64,000 bases of DNA from Latrodectus hesperus (lineage: Eukaryota; Arthropoda; Arachnida; Araneae; Theridiidae), in the NCBI GenBank assembly GCA_037975125.1, contig CM075862.1:77791960-77855959 (forward strand). The letters are read 5' to 3'. Made by a program: the position numbers and the translations under genes. Position 1 is the stretch's first letter, and the number at the start of each line of letters is the position of its first letter. Positions 26,201-34,408 of the stretch are shown here, one piece after another. The notes under the pieces were generated by a model, which was not told the origin of the DNA, ran no database searches, and saw only the letters and a list, made by a program, of their open reading frames with translations.

Positions 26201-28131
26201 TTCCTCTTTTTCTTATTAACTACTAATTCTTTAATAGTTTAAAATTTTAATAAATATCATCTAAATTACTGCTAAGAATGTTTATAAAACATCGATTATA
26301 AAATAAACATTTAGATTTTGTTAATTTTAAATAATTGCAAGGAAGATATATGGAACGATTGTCAATTTAATGAATTAAATTCTGACATTAGTTCTTAAAA
26401 AATGTATTACTAATTACATCAAAACTATGTAACATAGATGTCATTCAGGTATCTTTTCTTTTGCTTGCTCTGAAAGTTTTTACTTTGTGTATTATTTTCA
26501 AAATTTGATAACTGTAAGAATATCCTTGATGAACAAATAATTTTCTTCAAAACGAAATATACTGTGCTTGCTAATTTTTTAGTGTAGATTAAACATTTAT
26601 TGATACCTTTCCCAATCCCTTTATGTTTCTTGTGAAAAATCGCATAGCTTTTTTTACTTATGTTAAATAATCATAATTTTCCTCCATAATTTATTTAAAC
26701 TTTCCAAAAAGTTATTCATTAGATTTTATTTAATCCTTTGTCTTTTGGAAAATGCTTAAAATTCCTGGTGTAGATTTATTCTGTACTGTGGACAGATTAT
26801 AATATTTTTGTCAGTGTTATAAAATAGAAAATGATTATATCTACATTATGATAATATTAAAGTAATTTAATTCAAATATCTTGCTTGTAATTTTTTGACA
26901 TTTGCTATTTTATACACTGGCATTCAGCTCAACAGTTCATGGCTTCAATTCCCACTAATTCTAGGCCTCGGTCTGATTAGCTGTTATGTACCAAACAAAC
27001 CAACTATGATAGCTCATCATCTTCTTGCATGCATAATTATGAAGAGTAAATTAGACATATACCACCTTTTGTATTTGCAGGCTGCCTAATTATTTTTTTT
27101 CTTGCAACTTTCCAAAGTGTTAATACTTATTATATTATTAATAATTTAAAATGATCAATATTATTATAATTAAAAAATAAAATACTTAAATCTTTAAGTC
27201 TAAAAATAATATACTTAAGTATTTTTATTTGGGTTTAATTAAAATGTTGGTTGTGTATTTAATTCTAAAATACTGTAATTATTTAAACTTAAATATGTGG
27301 CTTTTGTCCACAGTTATAGAATACTTCAGTTATTCTGGAAATAACCATAGCGTAATATATGAGTGTTATCTAACTCAATTATTTCTTGTTTGAGTAACTG
27401 CCGATATTCCTTACAAGAAATACTATTTTTGAATATTCTTAGAGTTCTTCGAAATTGATAAATGAATTACCAATTTGTTATAATAAAATAAGAGAACACA
27501 TAGACAAGAATAATTTATATTTTATCTAAAATTTTACCAAATATCTATACCTGCTGCAATTAATTTCTCTCTTTGGTATAAATGAATTTTTTCAATTATT
27601 AGCAAATATGCTATATTTGAGCAGGTTTTAAAAATAAAACATTGAAAACTGTTTCTCAAATTTCAATGCCTACCAATTTTTAAAGAATGCAAGTTTTAAA
27701 AATTCTCATTTTATGAGGATACATCAATATAAATTTTAAATTTGATAATGTGTATGTTTATATATGTAGAAAACATGATGAATAAAAATTTTTGAATTAT
27801 ATTAATGTACTAAATTTATAATTTGAGAAAACATTTACAATCCGGTTTTTATTTTTTTGTGAATGTGTAAAGAAATTTATCTTTAAAATTTGTATAGTAA
27901 TATACTGTTTGCATTTCTAAGTAAAATAATTTTTCTTATCTAGGTGTTCTTAGGCAAATTTTTGATATACTCTATGATGATGATGTTATCACTGAGGACT
28001 CCTTCAAAAATTGGGAAAAAAGTGATGATGTAGCAGAAGGAGAAGGAAAAGCTATTGCTTTATATTCTGTGAAATCTTTCTTCACTTGGCTAAAAGAATC
28101 AGATTCTGCAGATTCTGTGACTGAAGAATGA
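2156..28131 (+). CDS. eIF4G: Eukaryotic translation initiation factor 4 gamma (eIF4G), 25 coding exons
   Basis: Scaffold of the eIF4F cap-binding complex in the cytoplasm; it joins eIF4E, eIF4A and eIF3 to recruit the 40S ribosome. Exons: 2156-2207, 5967-6061, 8650-8968, 9053-9183, 10087-10197, 10976-11119, 12621-12827, 12925-13065, 14345-14421, 14762-14933, 15257-15355, 15928-16087, 16949-17049, 19508-19629, 20605-20670, 20783-20994, 21076-21170, 22535-22707, 23559-23763, 24208-24306, 24392-24523, 24875-24950, 25028-25174, 26133-26195, 27944-28131. All junctions are GT/AG, phases agree, and the total is 3387 nt (1128 residues). Domains: eIF4E-binding Y169-x4-L174-L175; MIF4G about 285-516; MA3 about 737-900; W2 about 970-1128. 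Order and motifs match animal eIF4G1/3. It is not NAT1/DAP5, which lacks the eIF4E site. The start at 2156 has A at -3 and an in-frame stop upstream. This form lacks the PABP-binding N-terminus; other first exons may exist outside the window. Confidence 0.93.
2208..5966 (+). other. eIF4G intron 1
   Basis: A 3.76-kb AT-rich intron with no recognisable gene or transposon. It is the largest intron of the gene, as is common for first introns next to a promoter. Confidence 0.7.
5967..6061 (+). CDS. eIF4G: eIF4G exon 2, basic segment
   Basis: A lysine-rich run followed by an INKKGE-like stretch and an acidic DAFLDKGE end. It lines up with the KELNKKE...LLDAFKE segment that lies upstream of the eIF4E site in human eIF4G1. 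That places the exon firmly in eIF4G and shows that exon 1 joins just N-terminal to this conserved block. Confidence 0.85.
6062..8649 (+). other. eIF4G intron 2, with coding-like debris at 7300-7860
   Basis: An AT-rich intron. The part at 7300-7860 is less AT-rich and holds several short frames broken by stops, including an ATG frame at 7586-7825. It fits no family that I recognise and is not needed by the eIF4G model. Confidence 0.55.
8650..8968 (+). CDS. eIF4G: eIF4G exon 3, Pro/Ser/Thr/Glu-rich linker
   Basis: A 319-nt exon for about 106 residues rich in P, S, T, E and D, probably disordered, ending in KYSYKE just before the eIF4E-binding exon. Human eIF4G1 has a similar acidic, variable linker ending in YEYKSDQW. 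The acceptor is TTTTTAG at 8649 and the donor G|GTAGGT. Confidence 0.85.
9053..9183 (+). CDS. eIF4G: eIF4G exon 4, eIF4E-binding site
   Basis: Carries [20 protein letters not shown], which contains the canonical Y-x4-L-phi eIF4E-binding motif (Y169, L174, L175). Human eIF4G1 has KKRYDREFLLGF at the same place. This motif docks on the dorsal face of eIF4E and is what 4E-BPs compete for. Confidence 0.93.
10087..11119 (+). CDS. eIF4G: eIF4G exons 5-6 (10087-10197, 10976-11119), linker before MIF4G
   Basis: Exon 5 holds a proline run (MPPPPTF) and ends in RGVPRM. Exon 6 carries [15 protein letters not shown] and [14 protein letters not shown], matching the human RRSQQGPRKEPRKII and LNKAEKAWKPSSKR segments. 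Both exons are phase 0 to 0. The intron between them holds an AT run and a (GA) run near 10780. Confidence 0.88.
12621..15355 (+). CDS. eIF4G: eIF4G exons 7-11, MIF4G (HEAT-1) domain
   Basis: Exons 12621-12827, 12925-13065, 14345-14421, 14762-14933 and 15257-15355 encode the middle domain that binds eIF4A and RNA. Signatures seen: [76 protein letters not shown] and [12 protein letters not shown]. All are diagnostic of animal eIF4G. Intron 8 (13066-14344) includes a weak tRNA-like patch near 13440-13570. Confidence 0.95.
15928..17049 (+). CDS. eIF4G: eIF4G exons 12-13 (15928-16087, 16949-17049), post-MIF4G linker
   Basis: [20 protein letters not shown] matches the human [22 protein letters not shown] block after MIF4G. 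Exon 13 has DGW...NKLKLTK, matching the human VDDGGWNTVP...LTKITK stretch. This region follows the eIF4A-binding domain and is part of the eIF3-binding neighbourhood in vertebrates. Confidence 0.92.
17050..19507 (+). other. eIF4G intron 13
   Basis: A 2.46-kb AT-rich intron. It holds an A-run/G-run at about 17691-17708 and a palindrome at 18684-18708. No missing exon is needed, because the flanking exons join at a conserved human boundary (LTK|P). Confidence 0.65.
18684..18708. repeat. 25-nt AT-rich palindrome
   Basis: A perfect inverted repeat of 12-nt arms around a single central base in eIF4G intron 13. It is AT-rich, so chance is a fair explanation. Confidence 0.5.
19508..20994 (+). CDS. 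eIF4G: eIF4G exons 14-16, Ser/Arg/Gly-rich linker
   Basis: Exons 19508-19629, 20605-20670 and 20783-20994. [16 protein letters not shown] aligns with human APGGRLSWGKGSSGG, and RYSALAG with NRFSAL. Exon 16 is rich in S, R, T and K ([14 protein letters not shown]) and leads into MA3. The last intron of the group is only 112 bp and contains a (GT)n(AT)n run at 20740-20772. Confidence 0.9.
21076..23763 (+). CDS. eIF4G: eIF4G exons 17-19, MA3 (HEAT-2) domain
   Basis: Exons 21076-21170, 22535-22707 and 23559-23763. [36 protein letters not shown] and [19 protein letters not shown] match the MA3 helices of human eIF4G1 (EELEKKSKAIIEEYL, AVQCVQELASPSLLFIF and LELAEDMEIDIPHVW). MA3 is the second eIF4A-binding site. 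Introns of 1.36 and 0.85 kb in this group are plain AT-rich sequence. Confidence 0.93.
24208..25174 (+). CDS. eIF4G: eIF4G exons 20-23, end of MA3 to W2 domain
   Basis: Exons 24208-24306, 24392-24523, 24875-24950 and 25028-25174. [20 protein letters not shown] matches human GTLWREAGLSWKEFL. FDWIDANVSDNT and [17 protein letters not shown] match FDWIEANLSEQQ and LQALYALQALVVTLEQP. The last pair lies in the W2 fold that binds the Mnk kinases in vertebrates. A (GTTT)n run sits in the intron near 24729-24746. Confidence 0.93.
25175..26132 (+). other. eIF4G intron 23
   Basis: A 0.96-kb AT-rich intron before the cassette-like exon 24. No feature could be named. Confidence 0.6.
26133..26195 (+). CDS. 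eIF4G: eIF4G exon 24, probable alternative cassette in W2
   Basis: A 63-nt exon, phase 1 at both ends, encoding [21 protein letters not shown]. Skipping it joins LNQPK to [14 protein letters not shown], which lines up with human [18 protein letters not shown] without a gap. The exon therefore adds 21 polar residues that are absent from human eIF4G1. Splice sites are TTTTTTTACAG and G|GTATGT. Alternative use is inferred. Confidence 0.7.
26196..27943 (+). other. eIF4G intron 24, with a possible old SINE at 26900-27000
   Basis: A 1.75-kb intron. The stretch at 26890-27090 is less AT-rich than its surroundings. It holds a tRNA-like GGCTTCAATTCCCACT patch, perhaps a decayed box B. The 64-codon ATG frame there (26895-27089) matches no family I recognise. 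Confidence 0.4.
27944..28131 (+). CDS. eIF4G: eIF4G exon 25, C-terminus of W2
   Basis: [20 protein letters not shown], an FKNWEKS core and KSFFTWLKE match human [20 protein letters not shown], the SWESS core and TAFFKWLRE. The acidic end SVTEE is followed by TGA at 28129-28131. This is the AA-box/W2 end used for Mnk docking in vertebrates. Confidence 0.94.
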
Positions 28132-28497
28132 CAATTATGTATTATAAATATATTACTTAGGAAAGAGACTTCAAGAACACTTGAACTATTTTGTGTTAAA
28201 GTGACTTAACAGTCTTTATTTAAAAAATGCTCTGAATCATACTGACATGATTCAAGAATCTGTTGGATCTCCATTCAGGGTTCTATAGAAAAATTGTTTT
28301 GTGCAATTAAAGAAATTCCCCCATTTTGTAAAAGAACATTTGCACTTAGTGCATCTAGATTCTGAAATATTCCTTTTTTCATCGAATGAGTGACTTGTGC
28401 ATGTGTTAATGGGTGCAAGTTTTATCTCGTCTATTTATATTTAACAATGTGTACAATTTAGTTTCAAAGTTGGGTGGGTGAAGTACAGATTTTTCTC

Positions 28498-28567
28498 TTA
28501 AAAATAGTAGACTGTTAATGATTTGCATTCCTAGGCTTAAACCATTAAATGAGTCTACTATTTTTAA
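28498..28567 (+). repeat. Long hairpin in the eIF4G 3' UTR
   Basis: Arms 28498-28513 and 28552-28567 are perfect 16-nt reverse complements. A second inner stem (TTAATG with CATTAA) extends the pairing, leaving a loop of roughly 20 nt that contains CCTAGG. It could act as an RNA structure or be the remains of a small inverted-repeat element. Confidence 0.7.
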
Positions 28568-29342
28568 TGATTAAGATTTTAGTTATATTTAAATTGTGTA
28601 TAATGACTTTGTACATAACTGCCATATTTAGACAGGCTAATTAATGAATTGTTAATAATTTTTCCTAAAATTGTGTATATTGTCTCAAGGTTGTGCCTTT
28701 AATTATTTTCAGTATGTTTGCTCAAGTAAATGTTAATTTCCATCTACAAACAGCCAGGGTGGGTGGGCATGGGTTTCCATAAATTACAAAAGTTATTTTA
28801 ATTATTAATTTAAATACAGCAGAGCATTTTATATATATAAAGTCAGTTGTTAATTATCAAAGCTCTTCAATTTTGATACTACTTCTGTTGATAGCATTGT
28901 ATAAATGCTGTTCCTGAAAGTGGAATGATGAAATAGTGTGTAATTATATACTTAAATTTCATGTCACTCAATGACTGAGGAGAAGAAATATACCAAGGAT
29001 AAATTAAGTTTAGACTAGTTTTTGAAAAACTGTCTACTATATTTTTACTTCTCTTTCTATGTGTGATATAAAAAAAATGTAAAAAGGAATTGTAAATTAA
29101 AATACGCTGCAGTTTTAAGCAGTTTATTTTTCCCTTATTGGTGTGAATGTAAAATGAGTGAAGTTTATATGCAGTCTACTGCAAACATATTTATTATTGT
29201 AAGTAATATACCTAGCAAATACAGAAATTTATTTTCATCTGTAGAAAGCCTGGTGATTTTAACTTTGGCTTTTTCAGTACATAAAAAAGCTGTAATAGAA
29301 AAATAATATCAGCGATATATATATAATGTTTTATACATACTA

Positions 29343-29348
29343 AATAAA
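29343..29348 (+). terminator. Candidate polyadenylation signal AATAAA for eIF4G
   Basis: The hexamer AATAAA lies 1.2 kb after the stop, followed by a T-rich stretch near 29398-29420. Chosen by position; in AT-rich DNA such words are frequent. Confidence 0.35.
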
Positions 29349-29431
29349 AATGAAGATTTTGTATTGCTAAAGAATTCAATGTTATAAAAACTTGAGATTT
29401 TTATTGTGTTCTGCTTTTTTTATTCTCTACA

Positions 29432-29526
29432 AACCGTAAAGTTGCAACATTGATTTAAAATTAATCAGTTTATGAAAATTTAGCAACCGTAAAGTTGCAA
29501 CATTGATTTTAAAATTTATCAGTTTA
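29432..29526. repeat. Two-copy direct repeat, period about 53 bp
   Basis: Copies at 29432-29472 and 29485-29526 share about 41 bases starting AACCGTAAAGTTGCAACATT and ending ATCAGTTTA, with only one or two differences. A recent local duplication just past the eIF4G 3' end. Confidence 0.85.
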
Positions 29527-31415
29527 CTATTAAATAAAAATTTAGCCAAAATAATCCTTTATAATCTAAATAGGAATAATTTGAGTTTGCAAAATTTGAA
29601 TTTCAATTACTTATTAGTTTACAACAAATATTTTACAAAATAATTAAAGTATGTTATAAAAAAATATACGATTCAACCACATATTTAGGCTATAATACAT
29701 TTGTCTTATTTTTGGATTTCAAAAGCTGGCATTTTTGGTGTTATTTTATAACCGGCAGTGATTAAACATGTGCTTGTTATCAGTAAATTAATCTCTGCAT
29801 TTATTTGCTTCTCAAATTTTAAGTTATTTTTAACTAATCAAAAATCAGTTGAAAAATTGTAAATATTATTATTCTTATTTGCTTACTACATTTTGGGGGG
29901 GGGGCAAGGAAACATTTATTTTATCAAATTTTACTCCAAAAATGACAGTTCATTTCTAGATTGGTTTTTTTGCACAAATATTAACATTGTTTGTGCTGCT
30001 TGTTCCCATTTGATTATTACAAAGATCAATTTATCCAGCAGCTGAATGCTGATATTTTAAATTGGTATATCACATTTGGTAATTAATTAAGCTTGGGATA
30101 TTTTTCTAGCTGGTAAAAATATTCTGACGATAAATTTTGTCATTTTGATTTTCCATCAAATATTGAGGATTGCTAATGTTATTCCAATAAAAAAAATTAT
30201 CAAAATCTCCGATTTAAACGAGAAATTTCGTGATTCTAAAGCTAGTGATTTCATATCGGCATTAAATTGACTAATTTAAAATTATGGTGTTTTACCTTAG
30301 TTCACTCAAATGTTGATGAATTTTTTAAATCTAAAAAAGTTACTTTTTCTTGGGTTGTCCATATATTTATTCCTGTACACGTGTTGCACAATATGCGTTA
30401 ACAGAAATTTTTATAAATTTATTTAAACAGTTGGTGAAAAACTAATCGTGAGTTGTACATGTAATTCTATTTTGACATTATAAAAAGTCGATTTTTTTTA
30501 TTGTTAGGTCATGGGATTTTCTAGTACTGATAAATTTTGTAATACTAATAAAAATTGGGTAACCAGATTATATTATAGAAAATCTTTCATTTTGATTTTT
30601 AGAGCAAGAAAATTAAAACCCTCATTCATTTCAATTCTCATGTTCAATTAATTCTCACTAGAATTTCTTCAGTGTTTGACACAAAATTAAATTTATGTAA
30701 CCAATATTTGTACATGAAAAGCCGTTAAATTGTTGAACATTCTGAAGTATTGCAACGTTAACATATTATCAATAGAATGGTTGACTACAACTCTAACACA
30801 CAGCTTCTTCCCCTAAGACCTACATTTTAAGTGGGTTTCGAATTACTACAAACATTCACAATTTTTTTTTTTAAAAAAAAAGCTACTGATGTTTCCCTTT
30901 CTTAAAATGAGTTTTCCTGTATATAATCCGTGGATTATTTTTAAAAAGTGGCTTGAATCAATGGAAAACGGCTACTCAAACCTATGTTGTGTTCCTTATA
31001 TAAGAAATCGTTTTATTAACAAAATGAACTTTGACACTATACGCAGACATTCGATGGTGAACTTCGCCTTGTTTGGCTGCCGCTCGAAGATTGTGATTTG
31101 AGGTAGGTAGGTTATGGCAGACACTTTTAGAGCTATTCTATACCAGCTAACATTGAAGACAACCAAGTCAGTTGATTAATATTATTTAAGCTAAATCGAT
31201 TGAAGTCTATCAATCAGTGAACACTAAGAGATTTGTCTTGACATAAGCAGATAATTCAGATCAAAATTTGTGATATATGGCAGTTCAAGGATTTTAGACG
31301 TTACAAAATTTCTTTATGTATCATTAAGATAAAAATCTCTTAAATAGTCGTAGAAATTCGCAGCAAGCAAGATTTTTATTTTCTGTGGATTTAAAGACAA
31401 TTCAAATATCCACAC
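29527..31415. other. Intergenic AT-rich DNA
   Basis: Contains a G-run at about 29894-29903. The small ATG frame at 30889-31101 has no recognisable homology. Nothing else could be supported. Confidence 0.5.
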
Positions 31416-31417
31416 TC

Positions 31418-31545
31418 CTTGCATCCTATCCTGCTTGCGCATTTTACATCATTTGCATAACACGATAAAGTGCGTGTACCCTGAGATTCGCATAATTTTC
31501 TGGCCAATCTTTCGTTGTGGTGCATTTTTAATGTCGGGCAGTGTA
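31418..31545. mobile_element. Right-end fragment of a Tc1-like element
   Basis: This stretch aligns with the last 130 bases of the dead Tc1-like element at 50020-51419. Shared blocks include ACATCATTTG, ACCCTGAGATT, AATTTTCT and the terminal TGCATTTT-AATG-GG-AGTGTA. No matching left end or transposase frame lies to its left, so only one end remains. Confidence 0.7.
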
Positions 31546-32485
31546 TTATAATGTGGAAGCGAAAGCGTCTAAGCTACAAGACTGTTTTTAAACTAAAATA
31601 TATGCTGGTGTTTTAAATTAAGAGAATTTGCCCATTTTATAAAACTTCTTGAAGAGAACTGAACGAAATATAAAACCAAAGAGTAAGCAACTTGGACTAA
31701 GTAAGGTGGTAATTCAGGTATGTGTGGGCGGAGCCAAAAGAGGAGGTTTTATTAGCACGTGTTACAAAATATGATTTTCCTTTACAAGTTAATAGAACAT
31801 TTAATTATAATAATACAATGTGTATTTTAAATTGGATTCCAAACATAGTATGAAAAAAAAATGTTTTATTCAATTTTTTCCGTTTCATTCTGGAATCTAG
31901 CTTATGCATGGTGTGAACAATGTTAAGTATTACATCAGTAATATTGACCAAAAAAGCGTAATTTCTTGCGACATCAAAAAAATAAACATTTGGCGATTTC
32001 ACAAAGTAATTATAACAACTAAATAATAACTGTAAATACGCGATGTATTGGTAAGTGCATGTACTTTTTTTAAATTTATTACATAAATTTCTTCAATGTT
32101 ATTATCAAGAAAGAAAATCAGGAATTAAATATGTAGAGCATCAAATTGTATAGAAGATTTATTTTAATTATTAAAATAACTATAATATGTTTAGATTCAT
32201 ATTTTCTTAACTCTATTTAAAAAAAGTTGTTACAAACACTTTATAATTACAGAAAATTTGAGGTATCTATCCTCATTTTCAAAAATTTGTAGTTAAATTC
32301 TAAATTTAAAGTCTCGGGAAGAGTCATTACCCAAACAACCGCCAAAATTTCTATGACATCCTAAATATTTCTCTCAGGCATTTATCCACACGATATCCGA
32401 ATATCTGCGTTTTTTACATTAGTTATTCACAGGATATCCATTTTCAGCAAATCTTTGGAAATTAAGGTGTCATGACATCTGATGC
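31546..32485. other. Intergenic, no gene seen
   Basis: AT-rich, with a short G+C patch near 31725-31745 (GGGCGGAGCC). The reverse-strand frame at 31805-32002 has no homology that I know. Confidence 0.45.
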
Positions 32486-32497
32486 ACATTTTTTGGA
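32486..32497 (+). repeat. Target-site duplication, left copy (SINE 1)
   Basis: ACATTTTTTGGA, repeated as ACATTTCTTGGA at 32869-32880 directly after the SINE. One mismatch suggests moderate age. Confidence 0.8.
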
Positions 32498-32868
32498 AGG
32501 GCCGTGATAGCCTAGTGGTTAGGGCATCGGACTTCCGCCCGGAAGGGCTGGGTTCGATTCCCAATGTCGGCAAAGATCCAAAGAGTACATACGATATATG
32601 TGCTTGTTATATATAAATCTATGGAATCGAAATTCCTGTGATCCGTCGTTAAGCAGTTAACATGGGTGTAATGTGATCTGGAGAAAATTTCCTCTCCCTC
32701 CAGATCAATGTCAAAATTGAAGGAGTGAATCATCTGGTGGTGCCATCTAACGGAGGAATCTTAGGGCAAAGGCGTACTTTACCATTGTGGTGCTCTGATC
32801 AAAACGAAAAACACCATTCTGACTTAAATTCGCAAAGCCGTGGGCTTGTCCAAGTGTATTATTAAGTA
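32498..32868 (+). mobile_element. tRNA-derived SINE, copy 1
   Basis: A short retroposon moved by LINE machinery. The head resembles a tRNA: box A TAGCCTAGTGG (32508-32518) and box B GGTTCGATTCC (32551-32561) both fit the RNA polymerase III internal promoter. A roughly 300-bp non-tRNA body follows. The unit is flanked by 12-bp target-site duplications (32486-32497 and 32869-32880) that differ at one base. The head does not fold as a good functional tRNA, so I call it a SINE and not a tRNA gene. Confidence 0.87.
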
Positions 32869-32880
32869 ACATTTCTTGGA

Positions 32881-34271
32881 TGTCTCCTAGATATCCAAAC
32901 GATATTTGCGTGCTGTTCTGATATCCAGATCGAATCTAATTGGATGGATATAATTTAGATATCTTAATATTTTACTTATTTTTTAATAAAATTAAGTATA
33001 CAAAAATTATTAAAAGATAGAACTGCATTTTTAATAAAATTTTCATCATTTTTTCCCCCCATATTTTTTAGAAGTTATTTACTGAAATTATATATTTTGA
33101 AATTTTGCATAGCAGTTGTAAATATTTTTGTAGGTTAATTTATTGTTTTATTGACTAAATACTTTCTTTCAAAAGAAGAAAAAAATCGTTGAAAATGTTT
33201 TGTAATAAATTTTTCTAATATTAAAAGTATAAGCACAATGTGATTTAATTTATGAACTCTTAAGAATTTATAAATGCATTCAATGTTAATTTTAACTTTT
33301 CAAATTATTTAAAATAAAATTATGTAATTTTTTTTATCGAACTTAAAATTATAAAGGTACTGAAATAGAAGAAACATAGAAATTAAATTCTGTATAAATG
33401 AAGGAGAGACTTATGTTTTATTGATAGTTTCCCGATTTCTCTTGGAGATTAAAAAAAGTGGAAATAATTTCTTAAAAAATATAATATTTTACTAGTGAAT
33501 CTCTGTGCCTTTAACGTTAAAATAAATTGTACAGGGTCAACAGTTCAGATTTTTTTTATATGCGTTCTTAAATTTTTAATTAAATAACTGATATTTCGAA
33601 GTGACTTCTTAGTTTTTATTTAGTGTGGATAATAAAAATAGATGTTTTGTATTTCTATTTACAATACATGCATATATATATTTTTTGTTAAATTTATTTC
33701 TAAGTTGCAATTTACTTCTGTTCCTTAGTACTAAAATTAAAAATATTAGTTTTTAAAGTAAAAATTCTAATTGCAAATTTTTAAAAACAGTAAAAAGCTT
33801 CTAAAAATTTGAAGATTATGTATAACGTATACAAACGTATGACAACGTTAAAAGAATTCACTGAGAAATTTTTAGATTACCAAACACCACACTTTCTTCT
33901 CATGTACAATAATAAACACACATGCCTCTAAGGAAAAATTTAAGAACTTTTTTAAAAAGGTACAAATTAGTATTGTGTAATAACAAATTCTTAACTGAAA
34001 GCTTATGTATTTATGCACTTCCATGTTTTATTTTCTGATAAAAGAGCTGCTAAAGTAACATTTTTCCAATTCTTAATTAAAAAGTTTAATAAATTTTTGT
34101 ATAATTAGTACATAATACACATCCAAAGAATTAACCTTCTGGACTATCGCTTCTCTGTCGGGCGGTGGTATTTATACCTGACTTGGCTGGAAAATCTAAA
34201 ATATTGTCAAGGTTTTAGGCTACATCGCTTAATGTTGACCCTAGAGATTCTATGATGGATTTTTTCAGAAT
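32881..34271. other. Intergenic AT-rich DNA
   Basis: No gene recognised. A slightly GC-richer patch near 34130-34250 sits next to the Tc1 insertion and may be older repeat debris. Confidence 0.45.
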
Positions 34272-34273
34272 TA

Positions 34274-34302
34274 CACTACTGGCCATTAAAATTGCTACAC
34301 CA
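34274..34302 (+). repeat. Tc1-like element, left terminal inverted repeat
   Basis: Twenty-nine bases beginning CACTACTGGCCATTAAAATT directly after TA. The reverse complement of 35644-35672 matches at 28 of 29 positions. Confidence 0.93.
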
Positions 34303-34408
34303 AGAAGGAATGCAAATAACAGAACGATATTTATTGGGCACATACATTATAGTGGAAAGAACAAGTGATTAGATTTACAGGAAATTAGGATGTATAGATC
34401 TTGAAAAA

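Larger units (their letters stand above)
28132..29370 (+). other. eIF4G 3' UTR (end approximate)
   Basis: Untranslated AT-rich sequence after the stop. AATAAA at 29343-29348 is a plausible cleavage signal, which would give a UTR of about 1.2 kb. Other AATAAA-like words occur, so the end is uncertain. A long hairpin lies inside (28498-28567). Confidence 0.5.

Noticed and set aside
30889..31101. 70-codon frame in intergenic DNA
   Set aside because: No recognisable homology, no splice or promoter support, and its length is expected by chance.
32501..32575. Functional tRNA gene
   Set aside because: Boxes A and B are good, but the anticodon arm and acceptor do not fold properly and the unit continues into a SINE body with target-site duplications.
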